Assembly (NCBI RefSeq): GCF_003058365.1
Contig: NZ_CP028858.1
Span: forward strand, 1,426,001 to 1,490,000
Direction of reading: 5' to 3'
Origin: Halococcoides cellulosivorans
GTDB lineage: Archaea; Halobacteriota; Halobacteria; Halobacteriales; Haloarculaceae
Length of the DNA stretch: 64,000 nucleotides
Shown: one piece after another, positions 8,053 to 18,266 of the stretch
How the letters are laid out: every line of letters starts with the position of its first letter
How positions within the stretch are numbered: position 1 is the stretch's first letter
The notes under the pieces: generated by a model
Database searches by the model: none
The model's input: only the letters and a program-made list of their open reading frames with translations
Told to the model about the DNA's origin: nothing
Program-made: the position numbers and the translations under genes

Positions 8053-10512
8053 ATGGCAATCGATGACACAGAGGGGGACGAGGAGTCCGGGTCCTCGTTA
8101 CTCGGTCGGACCCGGGGCCGCGACGAGGATCAGTACTCGTGGGAGGACTTCAGGCGCGAGTACCACGATTCCGGGCGCTTCGATCGAAGCGAGTACCTGG
8201 GATTCGACCCGCAGCGGACCGACGACCGTGTCCGGCGCGCGGCGGCACAGGCCCGTCCGCTCCTCGAACCGGTCGAGGATTACGCCGATCCGTCCCGGCA
8301 CACGGTCGTCAAAGGCGAGTACGACTGGGAACATTTCAAACAGGAGTACTACTTCGAGGCTGACGGATCGCGCCCGCGCGACAGCGAGGGCGAGGTCGTC
8401 CCGTTCGACGCCAGCGAGTATCTGGGGTTCGACCCCGCCGAGACCGAGGGGCAGTTGAGCAACGCCGAGAACATCGCGAGCGAACTCGACGAGGTGGTCG
8501 ATCGGCGGACCGTCGACGTAAACGAGGACCTCGACGAAGACGCCTTCTTCTCCACCGTCGAGGGGCACACGACCGTCGCGAACCGGTACGATCTCGAAAA
8601 AGCCGTCCCGATGGCAAAGAAACTCCACTTCGACGAAGTCGAGCGCTACTGGGTGAACAAGCCCTACGCGTTCGTCGTCATCTTCCACTCCCGGAAGGAA
8701 AACGAGACCAAATACTACGTCATCCAGCCGTATCGCAACGAGATCGAACTCGATGTCGCGGACTTCATCGCCGGCAAACTCAAGACCGCGATCCGGTACT
8801 CCGACGACGAAATCGCCGTCGAGGGCGGCGAATCCGAGCGCGCGGCCGTGATCGACCGGGAGACGCTCCGCCTGCTCGACCGATACGACGTCTACGACGC
8901 CCCCGGCAGTGGGGGGATCGGCGGATCGCTGTTCGGCGGCGACCGCGAGAGTCCGGACCTCGAAGGCGGCCTGGACGGCATCTCCGTGCGGCCCGAACCC
9001 GCGGTACTCGCTGAGGATCGAGACGTGCTCAACGAGTACGAGGTCGAGAAACTGCTCTACACGCTCAAACGGGACTTCATCGGCTACTCGAAGATCGATC
9101 CGATAAAACACGACATCAACGTCGAGGACATCTCGTGTGACGGCTACGAGGCCCGCGTGTTCGCGTACCACACCGACTACGAGCAGATCATCACGAACGT
9201 CGAGCACGGTACCAAAGACCTCGACGACTTCGTCGTCAAACTCGCCCAGCGATCGGGCAAAGGTATCTCGAAACGCCAACCGCAAGTCGACGCGACACTC
9301 CCCGACGGGTCGCGTGCCCAGTTGACCCTCGGTCGCGAGGTGTCCGACCACGGGACCAACTACACCATCCGTCAGTTCAAAGACGTCCCCTTTACCCCGA
9401 TCGACCTGATCAACTGGAACACGTTCAACCTCGACGAGATGGCCTTCCTGTGGCTCTGCATCGAGAACCACAAGTCGATGATCTTCGCTGGCGGGACGGC
9501 GTCCGGAAAGACCACGTCGCTGAACGCGGTCTCACTCTTTATTCCCTCGAACGCAAAGATCGTCTCGATCGAGGACACCCGCGAGGTCGAGTTGCCCCAG
9601 CGCAACTGGATCGCGAGCGTCACCCGCCCATCGTTCTCGGAGGACGCCGTCGGGGACATCGACGAGTTCGACCTGCTGGAGGCCGCACTCCGTCAACGCC
9701 CCGACTACATCGTCATGGGTGAGATCCGTGGTGAGGAGGGGCGAACGCTGTTCCAGGTCATGTCGACCGGTCACACCACCTACACCACCTTCCACGCCGA
9801 CTCCGTCGGTGAGGTCATCAAGCGGTTCACGACCGAACCGATCAACGTCTCGAAGACGCTGTTTACCGCGCTGGACCTGGTCTCGATCCAGACCCAGACT
9901 CGGGTGGACGGGCGGAAGGTCCGCCGGAACAAGACGCTCACCGAGATCAACGAGTACACCCCCGAAAACGACGAGATCAACGTTCGTGACGTCTATCAGT
10001 GGCAGGCCGACACGGACGCCTACATCCAGATGGGGTCCTCGAACACCCTCGAAGAGATCAAGTTCGATCGCGGGTGGGACCAGGAGCGTCTGGACGAGGA
10101 GCTGTTCAAGCGCCGGATCGTGCTCGCGTACCTCATCAAAAACGGTCTCAACACCTACACCGAGGTCGCAGCGACGATCCAGGCGTACATCAACGATCCG
10201 GACACGATCCTCACCCTGATCGCCAACGAACAGCTCGAACGATCGCTGGAAGACCTCCGTGAGATGGAGTCCGTCCAGATCGAGGTCGATCCCGACAAAG
10301 AGGAGATGGTGCCCAGGCCGGACCCGCCGGCGGACCTCCTCGAAGAGACCACCGACATCCTCGACGACGCCGAGGAGACCTTCGAGCACTATCGAAGTAT
10401 GGAGTCGCCTGACATCGTCGCCGCGCTGACCGAGACCATCGCCACCGAGGACGACGAGGACGACTTCGGTCAGTTCGTGCCGAAAGCCGAGGCGGGGGCC
10501 GGCGAGGACTGA
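8053..10512 (+). CDS. Type II/IV secretion system ATPase (PilB/ArlI class)
   Basis: An 819-residue cytoplasmic motor ATPase that powers assembly of archaeal type IV pili or archaella. Walker A is GGTASGKTT (about 480-488). The Walker B region contains DYIVMGEIRGEEG, and the His box TGHTTYTTFHAD follows. The N-terminal 130 residues hold an internal duplication of a W-E-x-F-x-x-E-Y ... SEYLGFDP unit at 30-53 and 92-128. The C-terminus is acidic. The stop overlaps the ATG of the membrane platform gene. With no pilin, archaellin or arlCDEFGH genes adjacent, an adhesion-pilus role and an archaellum role cannot be told apart here. Confidence 0.88.
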   Translation: MAIDDTEGDEESGSSLLGRTRGRDEDQYSWEDFRREYHDSGRFDRSEYLGFDPQRTDDRVRRAAAQARPLLEPVEDYADPSRHTVVKGEYDWEHFKQEYYFEADGSRPRDSEGEVVPFDASEYLGFDPAETEGQLSNAENIASELDEVVDRRTVDVNEDLDEDAFFSTVEGHTTVANRYDLEKAVPMAKKLHFDEVERYWVNKPYAFVVIFHSRKENETKYYVIQPYRNEIELDVADFIAGKLKTAIRYSDDEIAVEGGESERAAVIDRETLRLLDRYDVYDAPGSGGIGGSLFGGDRESPDLEGGLDGISVRPEPAVLAEDRDVLNEYEVEKLLYTLKRDFIGYSKIDPIKHDINVEDISCDGYEARVFAYHTDYEQIITNVEHGTKDLDDFVVKLAQRSGKGISKRQPQVDATLPDGSRAQLTLGREVSDHGTNYTIRQFKDVPFTPIDLINWNTFNLDEMAFLWLCIENHKSMIFAGGTASGKTTSLNAVSLFIPSNAKIVSIEDTREVELPQRNWIASVTRPSFSEDAVGDIDEFDLLEAALRQRPDYIVMGEIRGEEGRTLFQVMSTGHTTYTTFHADSVGEVIKRFTTEPINVSKTLFTALDLVSIQTQTRVDGRKVRRNKTLTEINEYTPENDEINVRDVYQWQADTDAYIQMGSSNTLEEIKFDRGWDQERLDEELFKRRIVLAYLIKNGLNTYTEVAATIQAYINDPDTILTLIANEQLERSLEDLREMESVQIEVDPDKEEMVPRPDPPADLLEETTDILDDAEETFEHYRSMESPDIVAALTETIATEDDEDDFGQFVPKAEAGAGED

Positions 10513-12575
10513 TGAGCTTCGCGACCGATTCCCCGAGCGGTCAGATCGGCAGCGGAAACACCTTCGGTGACGCGTTCTACCCGGTGTACAAGCGACTGTT
10601 CGACGAAGACGGCGACTTCGTCGCCAGCGTCGACACCAAGCTTGCCGAGGCGCGGATGGGCGACAACGTCGAGATGTTTCTCTCGAAGGCTCTGGCCGTC
10701 GGCCTCATCGCCGGTGGCGCGCTCACGGCCGTCGGTCTGCTCATCGGCGTGTTGCTCGTCACCGTCGTCTTCGGCGGTGCCCCGTCGTTTTTCGGACTCA
10801 CCTTTCCGGAACCCATCCTCACCATCGTCCAGATTCTGAAGATTCCGTTCGTCGTTCTCGTCTCGGGGCTCGTCTTCGGGTCGACAGGATTTCTGACGGG
10901 CTTTGGGTCGCTCGTGTCGGTCCCGTACTTCCGATCGAGCGCCCGTGAGCGAGAGATCAATACGCTGCTCTCGGACTCGGTGTCCTTTATGTACGCCCTG
11001 TCGATCGGGGGGCTGAACCAACTGGAGATTCTCAACGCGATGGCCACCTCCGAGGACACCTACGGTGAAGTCTCTCGGGAGTTCCAGACCATCGTTCGCG
11101 AGACCCAGTACTTCGACATCGACTACCGGACCGCGATCCGGAATCAGGCGCTCCGAACGCCCAGCGACGAGTTGAGTCAGTTCCTCACCGACATGCTGTC
11201 GATCGTCAACTCGGGCGGGGACATGACGCGATTCCTCGAAGACCAGAAGAACAAGCAGATGCGGACCGCCCAGCAACAACAGGAGCGCATCCTCGACACG
11301 CTCGAACTGTTCGGGGAGATGTACATGACGCTCTCCTTGTTCCCCCTACTCCTCATCATCATCCTGGTCGTCATGGAGTTGATGACCTCCGCCTCTCAGC
11401 AGATGCTCCTGCTCGGGGTGACCTACGTCCTGATTCCGATGATCAGCATCGGATTTTTGGTCGTCATCTCGACGGTGACCCAGGACGAACCTGGCGATGG
11501 ATTCCTCGAACCGGACAGCGACAGCGGGACGGAAGTCACGGGCAAGAACATCGACGTGCTCGATTTCTCCTTCGTCAATCAGTTCGTCGGAGAACACAGT
11601 ATCTTCGATAAGATCAAGAGCAAAGAAGGGACCCACAACGTGATGACGGTCATCAAGCGACCGCACATCTTCTTCCGGGACTACCCGATGACGGTCCTGA
11701 TCGTCACGGTCCCCGTGTCGCTGGTCGCACTCGTCGCCGCCCTCCTGCTCGGGTGGGCGAACCTATCGATCGATGCGATGACCACGTCGCCGTTGCGCGA
11801 GACGTTCATGTGGTTTTACCTGCCGATGTACATCAATCTCGTTCCGCTGACGGTGTTTTACGAGTGGAACGTCCGGTCCCGGCGAGGGGTCATCGGATCG
11901 CTCTCCGACAACCTCCGGAAACTCGCGAGTGCGAACGAGACGGGGATGACGCTGCTTGAATCAGTCAAGGTCGTCTCCGATACCTCCTCGGGGACGCTCG
12001 CCGACGAGTTCGACGCCATGCACGCCAAGGTGCGATACGGCACCGATCTGAAGACCGCCCTCCGAGAGTTCAACAACGACTACCACATCCCCCGATTGGC
12101 CAGGACGGTCAAACTGATCAGCGAGGCTCAGGAGGCGTCGAATCAGATCCAACACGTCCTCTCGACGGCCGCCCAGGCCAGCGAGAATCAAGACGACATC
12201 GACCGCGAGCGCATCTCTCGAACGCGGATGCAGGTCGCGATCATCCTGATGACCTACATCACGCTGCTCGGCGTGATGGCGCTGCTCAAGGTGCAGTTCC
12301 TCGAAAAGATGGGCACGCTCGTCACCGAGGTCGGGGCCAACAGTGGGAGCGCGCCCGGCGGCGGCATGGGCGGGCAGTTCCAGTCCGAACTGCTCCAGGG
12401 CGGGTTCATGTCCATGCTGTTTTTCCACGCGGTCACGATCCAGGCGCTGGCCTCGTCGTTTATCGCGGGCTACGTCCGGGACATCAAGATCCTCGCCGGC
12501 ACGAAGTACGCCGTCGGCCTCACGACGCTCGCGCTCATCGTCTGGATCGCCGTCACCAACATGGGCGGAGCGTGA
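10512..12575 (+). CDS. Type II secretion system F family membrane platform protein (PilC/ArlJ class)
   Basis: A 687-residue polytopic membrane protein, partner of the upstream ATPase. It carries two T2SS-F-type cytoplasmic regions, each followed by hydrophobic segments (around residues 55-130, 270-325, 395-450 and 575-680). It anchors the ATPase and organises pilin assembly in the membrane. Its ATG overlaps the ATPase stop. The stop codon TGA lies in the loop of the first of two identical hairpins, so the terminator begins within the coding sequence. Length and the double F module fit archaeal PilC proteins; ArlJ remains possible. Confidence 0.87.
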   Translation: MSFATDSPSGQIGSGNTFGDAFYPVYKRLFDEDGDFVASVDTKLAEARMGDNVEMFLSKALAVGLIAGGALTAVGLLIGVLLVTVVFGGAPSFFGLTFPEPILTIVQILKIPFVVLVSGLVFGSTGFLTGFGSLVSVPYFRSSAREREINTLLSDSVSFMYALSIGGLNQLEILNAMATSEDTYGEVSREFQTIVRETQYFDIDYRTAIRNQALRTPSDELSQFLTDMLSIVNSGGDMTRFLEDQKNKQMRTAQQQQERILDTLELFGEMYMTLSLFPLLLIIILVVMELMTSASQQMLLLGVTYVLIPMISIGFLVVISTVTQDEPGDGFLEPDSDSGTEVTGKNIDVLDFSFVNQFVGEHSIFDKIKSKEGTHNVMTVIKRPHIFFRDYPMTVLIVTVPVSLVALVAALLLGWANLSIDAMTTSPLRETFMWFYLPMYINLVPLTVFYEWNVRSRRGVIGSLSDNLRKLASANETGMTLLESVKVVSDTSSGTLADEFDAMHAKVRYGTDLKTALREFNNDYHIPRLARTVKLISEAQEASNQIQHVLSTAAQASENQDDIDRERISRTRMQVAIILMTYITLLGVMALLKVQFLEKMGTLVTEVGANSGSAPGGGMGGQFQSELLQGGFMSMLFFHAVTIQALASSFIAGYVRDIKILAGTKYAVGLTTLALIVWIAVTNMGGA

Positions 12576-12614
12576 GTCTCCGCCGGAAAATAGGGCGGAG
12601 CGTGAGTCTCCGCC
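12564..12614. repeat. Two identical 21-bp hairpin repeats between convergent genes
   Basis: The unit is a 7-bp stem GGCGGAG/CTCCGCC around loop CGTGAGT. It occurs at 12564-12584 and again, identically, at 12594-12614. A lone left arm (GGCGGAG) follows at 12625-12631, just before the menE stop. The first copy contains the TGA of the secretion gene. It lies between convergent genes and probably stops transcription in either direction; a small repeat family is also possible. Confidence 0.7.
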
Positions 12615-12636
12615 AATACAATCGGGCGGAGCCGAA

Positions 12637-14112
12637 TCACTCGTCGTCGCGAATCAGATCACGGATCGCAGCGCGGTCGACCGTCCCCGACGCCGTTCGG
12701 GGAATCGTCTGCACGACGGTCCACGTTTTCGGCCGTGCGGGTGCGCGAAGGTGCTCGCGAGCGTACGCATCGAGAGTCGCCGTCGCACTGTCCGGGAGGG
12801 CAGCGTCGTCCGTGACGACCGCCGCGCCGACGCGCTCGCCCCACCGATCGTCCGGAATACCGACGACGGCGACCGCCTCGACGGCCGGGTGTTCGCCGAC
12901 GACACGCTCGACGGCGTGCGGATCGATCGTCTCACCGCCGGAGACGATGCGGTCGTCGAGTCGACCCGCGACGAACAGAAATCCGTCCTCGATCGATCCC
13001 AGATCACCCGTTCGCAGCCCCGCCGCCGACCACTCGCCCGACTCGTCACAGTAGCCCGGCGTGACGCTCGGCCCGTCGACGACGATCTCACCCGTCACGC
13101 CAGAATCGACCGCCGCACCCGTCTCGGGATCGCGAATCGTGACATTCACCCCGTCGAGCGGGCGGCCCACGGTGTCGATCCGATCGTGGAGGTCGTCGGG
13201 CGTCGCGATCGCGACCCCCGAGGCCGTCTCGGTCGTGCCGTAGGTCGGCCAGAGCGGGACGCCCCGATCGAGCGCGTGCCGGCGGAGGGCGGTCGGCACG
13301 GGCGCGCCCCCGACGAGCACGGCCGACAACGCATCGGGGGGCGACCACCCCGCGTCCAGCAGCGCCGACAGCTGTGTGGGGACGAGAGAGACGCCCGTGA
13401 GCGAGTGGTCAGCGAGCAGCGCTCCGATCCGCTCGGGATCGGGCGGGCGCTCGACGACGGCGGTCGTCCCCAGCCCGATCGCTCGAACGATCGGCATGAA
13501 CCCGCCCATGTGGTGGACGGGAAGCGGGTCGAGCCAGCACTCGGCGGCCGATCCCAACCGGTCGGCCCAGCCACCCACGCTCGCGGCGAGCGTTCGAACC
13601 GCGAGTCGCACGCCACGGGGCCGCCCGGTCGTCCCGGACGTAAAGGCGACGACGGCCTCGCGCTCGGCCGCCCAGTCGGTGGGCGGGACGGAAGCAGACG
13701 GGGTGCCGTCCCCGAGCGCCGCAACGTCGATCAGGCGCGTATCGAGATCGCGATCGGCCGGTGATTCGACGACGACTGCGGCGGGGTCGGACACGTCCAG
13801 ACACTGCTGGACCGTCCGATCGGGCGCTCCGGGGTCGAGCAAGACGGCGCTCGCGCCAACCCGCCAGATCGCCCCGAGGACGGCGACGAAATCAGCGCGA
13901 TCCTCGACACAGACCCCGATCCGAGGGCCCTGAGCGTCTGGATCGGCCCCACGGTGGTCCCGGAGTCCCACCGCCCACGTTTCGACGCGCCGATCGAGCG
14001 CCTCGAAGGTGACGCTGTCGTCGCTCGCGGGCCAGCGGATCGCAGTCCGATCGGGGGAAACGGCCGCCTGGCGTGCGATCGGATCGCACTCGCCCGGGTC
14101 GACGGCCGTCAC
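12637..14112 (-). CDS. menE: o-Succinylbenzoate-CoA ligase (MenE-like, AMP-binding)
   Basis: A 491-residue ANL-superfamily adenylating enzyme, expected to activate o-succinylbenzoate to its CoA thioester in menaquinone biosynthesis. The P-loop-like motif VVAFTSGTTGRPRGV is at about 154-168; YGTTE and the hinge-region motif TGDLGSIEDGF follow. In the C-terminal lobe the usual SGK motif, whose Lys serves adenylation, reads SGTVDR, with Thr at about 477. The start overlaps the menC stop by 4 nt. The menE assignment rests on linkage to menC and menA. Confidence 0.85.
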   Translation of the reverse strand: MTAVDPGECDPIARQAAVSPDRTAIRWPASDDSVTFEALDRRVETWAVGLRDHRGADPDAQGPRIGVCVEDRADFVAVLGAIWRVGASAVLLDPGAPDRTVQQCLDVSDPAAVVVESPADRDLDTRLIDVAALGDGTPSASVPPTDWAAEREAVVAFTSGTTGRPRGVRLAVRTLAASVGGWADRLGSAAECWLDPLPVHHMGGFMPIVRAIGLGTTAVVERPPDPERIGALLADHSLTGVSLVPTQLSALLDAGWSPPDALSAVLVGGAPVPTALRRHALDRGVPLWPTYGTTETASGVAIATPDDLHDRIDTVGRPLDGVNVTIRDPETGAAVDSGVTGEIVVDGPSVTPGYCDESGEWSAAGLRTGDLGSIEDGFLFVAGRLDDRIVSGGETIDPHAVERVVGEHPAVEAVAVVGIPDDRWGERVGAAVVTDDAALPDSATATLDAYAREHLRAPARPKTWTVVQTIPRTASGTVDRAAIRDLIRDDE

Positions 14113-15137
14113 GCAGAGACCGCCTCGATTCCGAGCCCGGGCCGATCCGGCAGCGTCAACTGGCCGTCCGCGATCGTCGCGGGATCCGGTGCCAGATCGC
14201 GCTCCAGTCGATCACCGGTCGCGAGCCCCGACGGCGCGACGGCGGGCAGACTCGCCGCGAGATGGGCCGCGGCGGTGCGGGCGAGAACGGCGTCGACGGT
14301 CGTCGAGACGACGACATCGAGGCCGGCGTCGATCGCGCCGCGTGCGACCGTTCGCGTGCGTTCGAGGCCGCCGAGCGCCATGGGCTTGCAGACGAACGCG
14401 TCGGCCAGATCGACGAGCGCGAGCGGATCGCTCGCCTGGACGACCGACTCGTCGAGGGCGATCGACACGCCGGTCTCGGTACGCAACTGCCGGAGCGCAG
14501 CGTGGGCCCCCGCGCCGACCGGCTGTTCGATCAGATCCAGCGCGTCGGCCTCGGGCGTGGAGAGCACTGCGCTCGCGAATGCGGGTGACCAGGCCCCGTT
14601 GGCGTCAATCCGGACGGCGACCGCGTCGGGGACGGCCGCTGCCACCCGGGCGATCCGCTCGCGCTCGACGGCTGGATCGTCGGCTCCCGCCTTGCACTTG
14701 ACCGCGGGAAAGCCCTGTTCGGCGGCCGCTCGCGCGCGCTCGGCAGTCTCTTCTGGAGAGAATCGACCGATCGTCGCGTTCAGCGGCACCGCTCCGCCCG
14801 ACCCCCCGAGCGTCGCCCACAGCGGTTCCTCGTGCAAGCGCGCCTTGGCGTCCAGGGCCGCACACTCGACGCCGTGGCGGGCCGCGGGACGCGCGATCGG
14901 GTCGAGACGATCGACCGCGCGTTCGAGGCCGTGCCGCGCGGCGTTCTCGCGGGCCTCACCGAGGGCGTGCTCGGTCGCTGCGAGCGGTTCGGTCCAGCCA
15001 GCGAGTGGGGTCGCCTCGCCGATACCGGTCGTTCCCTCGTGGGTGACGGTGACGACCCACCCGTCGCGGTCCGCGATCGTCCCGTCGGCGGTCGCCAGCG
15101 GTGCGTCGAGTGGCAGGGAGAATCGCTCGATCTCCAC
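14109..15137 (-). CDS. menC: o-Succinylbenzoate synthase (MenC-like)
   Basis: A 342-residue enolase-superfamily enzyme that dehydrates SHCHC to o-succinylbenzoate. A capping domain is followed by a barrel with the acid/base Lys motif AVKCKAG, metal ligands in VRIDANG, LIEQPVG and ALDESV, and the second Lys in VCKPMALGG. The start is GTG at 15137, directly after the menA TGA with no gap, so the genes are probably co-translated. N-acylamino-acid racemases share this fold, but linkage to menE and menA favours MenC. Confidence 0.88.
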   Translation of the reverse strand: MEIERFSLPLDAPLATADGTIADRDGWVVTVTHEGTTGIGEATPLAGWTEPLAATEHALGEARENAARHGLERAVDRLDPIARPAARHGVECAALDAKARLHEEPLWATLGGSGGAVPLNATIGRFSPEETAERARAAAEQGFPAVKCKAGADDPAVERERIARVAAAVPDAVAVRIDANGAWSPAFASAVLSTPEADALDLIEQPVGAGAHAALRQLRTETGVSIALDESVVQASDPLALVDLADAFVCKPMALGGLERTRTVARGAIDAGLDVVVSTTVDAVLARTAAAHLAASLPAVAPSGLATGDRLERDLAPDPATIADGQLTLPDRPGLGIEAVSA

Positions 15138-16097
15138 TCAGACCACCACCGGGAGTGCGAGGCCGACCGCGAACGTGATCGCGTGGACGACGGTCAACTG
15201 GCCGGTGCGTTCGAGAGCATCGTTGAGCCGTTCGCCCGATTCTCGGCGGACCGTCCGGACGAGAAGGGCCGCGCCCGGCAGCGTCACCAGTGGCAGCGCC
15301 ACCGCGAGTGTCACCCCGTCGACGGCGTCGAGGGCGCCGGCGATCGCGAGACCGAGCGGGACGAGATAGGCGACGGCGACGAGCGCGACGTACTCAACCC
15401 GGGCCCAGTCGTCGCCCAGCCGAACCGCGAGCGTGATCTTACCCGCCGCGCGGTCGTCTGCGCGATCGCGAACGTTGTTGACCACGAGAATCGCCGTCGC
15501 GAGCGCCGCCATCGGGAGACTCGCGACGATCGCGAGCGTGCTGATCGACCCGGGCGGTGGCGCGATCGGGAATTGGGCGCCGGCGATGGCCGCCGCCTGA
15601 ACGTAGTACGTTCCCACGACGGCGAAGACACCGAAATAGAGAAAGACGAAGACGTCTCCGAGCCCGTAGTAGCCGTATGGGTAGGGTCCGCCGGTGTAGA
15701 GGATTCCCGCGGCGATCCCCGAGAGGCCGACGAGTACGATCGGGACGCCGCCGACGAAAACGAGATACAGGCCGACGACGACCGCGAGCGCGTAGGTGAT
15801 GGCCATCGCCGTGGCGACCTGCCGGGGTTCGATGAGGCCGCCTGCTGTAACACGAGTAAAGCCCTCGCGATCGGGGTCGTCGACGCCGTGGCGCGCGTCG
15901 AAGTAGTCGTTCGCGAAGTTCGTCCCGATCTGGATGAGCAGCGCGCCGACGAGCGCCGCGATCGCGGGGCCGATGGCGACGACACCCTCGACGACGGCGA
16001 CCGCCCACCCGACGACGACGGGCGCGGCCCCCGCCGGAAGCGTCTGTGGCCGGGCGGCCATGAGCCAGGCGCGCCCGACCGACGGAGTCTCGGACAT
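15138..16097 (-). CDS. menA: 1,4-Dihydroxy-2-naphthoate polyprenyltransferase (MenA)
   Basis: An integral-membrane UbiA-family prenyltransferase of 319 residues that attaches the isoprenoid tail to dihydroxynaphthoate in menaquinone synthesis. The first Asp-rich motif is [12 protein letters not shown] and the second NNVRDRADD; both bind the Mg-diphosphate. About eight or nine hydrophobic segments are present. The start is set at ATG 16097 (MSETPSV), immediately before the conserved ARPQTLPA entry; a longer in-frame extension lacks family resemblance. It leads the menA-menC-menE operon, 88 bp from divergent aroA. Confidence 0.92.
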   Translation of the reverse strand: MSETPSVGRAWLMAARPQTLPAGAAPVVVGWAVAVVEGVVAIGPAIAALVGALLIQIGTNFANDYFDARHGVDDPDREGFTRVTAGGLIEPRQVATAMAITYALAVVVGLYLVFVGGVPIVLVGLSGIAAGILYTGGPYPYGYYGLGDVFVFLYFGVFAVVGTYYVQAAAIAGAQFPIAPPPGSISTLAIVASLPMAALATAILVVNNVRDRADDRAAGKITLAVRLGDDWARVEYVALVAVAYLVPLGLAIAGALDAVDGVTLAVALPLVTLPGAALLVRTVRRESGERLNDALERTGQLTVVHAITFAVGLALPVVV

Positions 16098-16185
16098 ACC
16101 CGCGCTCGGAGGGCCACCCCCACAAGCGTACCGCTCGGGGACGCCACCGACACCCCTAATTGTCGGCCACACCGACTCGGCGAGC

Positions 16186-17478
16186 ATGGACGTTACACTC
16201 ACGCCCGCGACCGTCACGGGCCAGGCACGCGCACCCCCCTCGAAGAGCTACACGCATCGTGCGATCCTCGCGGCGGGCTACGGAGGCGGAACGGCGACCG
16301 TGCACAATCCGCTCGTCAGCGCGGACACCCGGGCCACGATGGCCGCCGTCGAGGCCTTCGGGGGACGGGTCGAGCGCGGCGACGACGCCGTGACGATCAC
16401 CGGGTTCGACGGCCGGCCCGACGTACCCGACCGGATCGTGAACTGCGAGAACAGCGGAACGACGATGCGCCTGACGACCGCGACGGCCGCACTCGCAGAC
16501 GGCCTCGTCGTCCTCACGGGTGACGAATCGCTGCGCTCGCGCCCGCAGGGCCCGCTGCTCGACGCGATCGAACAACTCGGCGGGCGGGCCGAGAGCACGC
16601 GCGCGAACGGGCAGGCCCCGCTCGTGGTCGGCGGGCCGATCGACGGCGGGCGCGCGGCGATCCCCGGCGACGTCTCCTCGCAGTTCATCTCCGCGCTGTT
16701 GATGGCCGGCGCGGTCACGCCCGACGGCCTCACGGTCGATCTGGAGACCGCACTCAAGTCCGCCCCGTACGTCGAGATCACACTGGACGTGCTCGACGCG
16801 TTCGGCGTCGCAGCCAGCGGCGAGGGCCGGGAGTGGTCGGCCCCTGGCGGGCAAACCTACGCCGCCAGCGACGGCGAGTATCGCGTGCCGGGCGACTTCT
16901 CGTCGATGTCGTATCTGTTGAGCGCGGGCGCACTCGCCGCGCCCGAGGGCCTCCGCGTCGTCGGGGCGGAACCGAGCGCCCAGGGCGACGTGGCGATCGT
17001 CGAGCACCTCCAGGCGATGGGCGCACCCTTGCGCTGGGATCGCGAGGCGGGGACGATCGACGTGGAGCGTGGCGCGCTGGAGGGGATCGAGGCGAGCGTC
17101 GCGGACACGCCCGACCTGCTCCCGACGCTCGCGGCCGTCGGGGCCGCCGCCGACGGCACGACGCGGATCGTCGACTGCGAGCACGTCCGGTACAAGGAGA
17201 CCGACCGCGTGTCGGCGATGGCCGACGAACTGGGCCGGATGGGCGCGTCGGTCACCGAACACGACGACGAACTGCTGGTCCACGGGTCGGAGACCGATCT
17301 GGAAGGGGCGCGCGTCGACGGGCGTGGCGACCACCGCATCGTGATGGCGCTCGCACTCGCGGGCCTGGTCGCCGACGGCGAGACGACGATCGAAGGCGCC
17401 GAACACGTCGACGTCTCCTTCCCCGGATTCTTCGAGACGATGGCCGAGTTGGGCGTGGACGTCGTGCGCTCCGATTGA
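16186..17478 (+). CDS. aroA: 3-Phosphoshikimate 1-carboxyvinyltransferase (EPSP synthase)
   Basis: A 430-residue cytosolic enzyme that joins PEP to shikimate-3-phosphate in aromatic amino-acid synthesis. Recognised by [19 protein letters not shown] at the N-terminus, [11 protein letters not shown] (substrate-binding loop), [28 protein letters not shown] and [13 protein letters not shown]. The start at ATG 16186 gives the usual family length; upstream in-frame sequence overlaps menA and is unrelated. The pathway partner aroE is in the same window (53.7 kb). Chorismate is also the precursor for the adjacent menaquinone genes. Confidence 0.95.
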   Translation: MDVTLTPATVTGQARAPPSKSYTHRAILAAGYGGGTATVHNPLVSADTRATMAAVEAFGGRVERGDDAVTITGFDGRPDVPDRIVNCENSGTTMRLTTATAALADGLVVLTGDESLRSRPQGPLLDAIEQLGGRAESTRANGQAPLVVGGPIDGGRAAIPGDVSSQFISALLMAGAVTPDGLTVDLETALKSAPYVEITLDVLDAFGVAASGEGREWSAPGGQTYAASDGEYRVPGDFSSMSYLLSAGALAAPEGLRVVGAEPSAQGDVAIVEHLQAMGAPLRWDREAGTIDVERGALEGIEASVADTPDLLPTLAAVGAAADGTTRIVDCEHVRYKETDRVSAMADELGRMGASVTEHDDELLVHGSETDLEGARVDGRGDHRIVMALALAGLVADGETTIEGAEHVDVSFPGFFETMAELGVDVVRSD

Positions 17479-17480
17479 CC

Positions 17481-18266
17481 TCAGAGGAGCACACGACCGG
17501 CGATCAGCACGAAAAAGACGGCGTTCGAGGCGGCGTGAACGACGATCGGGACGGTCAACGTTCCGGTGCGCTCGTAGGCCACGCCGAACACGACCGAGGT
17601 CAGCCCGATCATACTCGCCCCGAGGAGGGCGACGAGTGGTGATCCCGGCGCCACCGTGAGGTGCAACGGGACGAAGAGGAGGCTCGCACCACCGATCGCA
17701 CCGACCGGGCCGGTGACGGTCCGCAATCGCCCCTGGATCGCGCCACGAAAGAGCAGTTCTTCGACGATGGGCGCGAGCACCGCCCCCACGATCGCGAGCA
17801 CCGCGTACACCACGGGAGCGGCCCGGACGAGATCCGCCCCGTAGGCCGTCGTTTCGGGGTCGAGTTCCCCGAGGACCGCGCGCTGGGCGGCGCCAAGCGC
17901 CGTCGCGAGGACCACCGCCCCGACGATCACGCCGGCCTCACGACGGCTGGGCCAGTCGATCGAGACGGACGGCCCTGCGGAGCGAAGATATCCTCCAGCG
18001 ACGAGCGCGAATGCGACCACTTCACCGGCGGCCATCGCGAGGGCCGTGAGAACCATCGCCTCGGACTCGGCGCCACCCCAGATCAGCGCGGCACGGATCG
18101 TCGCGCCGACGACCACCATCGCGATCATCGCGACCACGAACAGCGCGAGAACCGTCAGCACTGCTCGCAGGCGATCGTTCGAGGACGCCAACCGCTCGAC
18201 ACCGAGGGGAATCGACATGTCTCGCGAGTCGGCCACGAGACCGGTAATCGTGTCGATTCGACCCAC
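17481..18266 (-). CDS. CPBP family intramembrane metalloprotease
   Basis: A 261-residue, about eight-helix membrane protein of the CAAX-protease/bacteriocin-processing (Abi) family. The motif EELLFRGAIQGRLR carries the paired Glu and Arg of the active site, with a downstream His in FVPLHLT. The real substrate is unknown. It converges on aroA with a 2-bp gap. An alternative start at ATG 18218 (MSIPLG) is plausible because the first 16 residues look atypical. A second member of the family lies at 20661, beyond three plus-strand membrane genes. Confidence 0.85.
   Translation of the reverse strand: MGRIDTITGLVADSRDMSIPLGVERLASSNDRLRAVLTVLALFVVAMIAMVVVGATIRAALIWGGAESEAMVLTALAMAAGEVVAFALVAGGYLRSAGPSVSIDWPSRREAGVIVGAVVLATALGAAQRAVLGELDPETTAYGADLVRAAPVVYAVLAIVGAVLAPIVEELLFRGAIQGRLRTVTGPVGAIGGASLLFVPLHLTVAPGSPLVALLGASMIGLTSVVFGVAYERTGTLTVPIVVHAASNAVFFVLIAGRVLL

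Noticed and set aside
12564-12631. CRISPR array
   Set aside because: Only two full copies of a hairpin with a 9-nt gap; no spacers and no cas genes.
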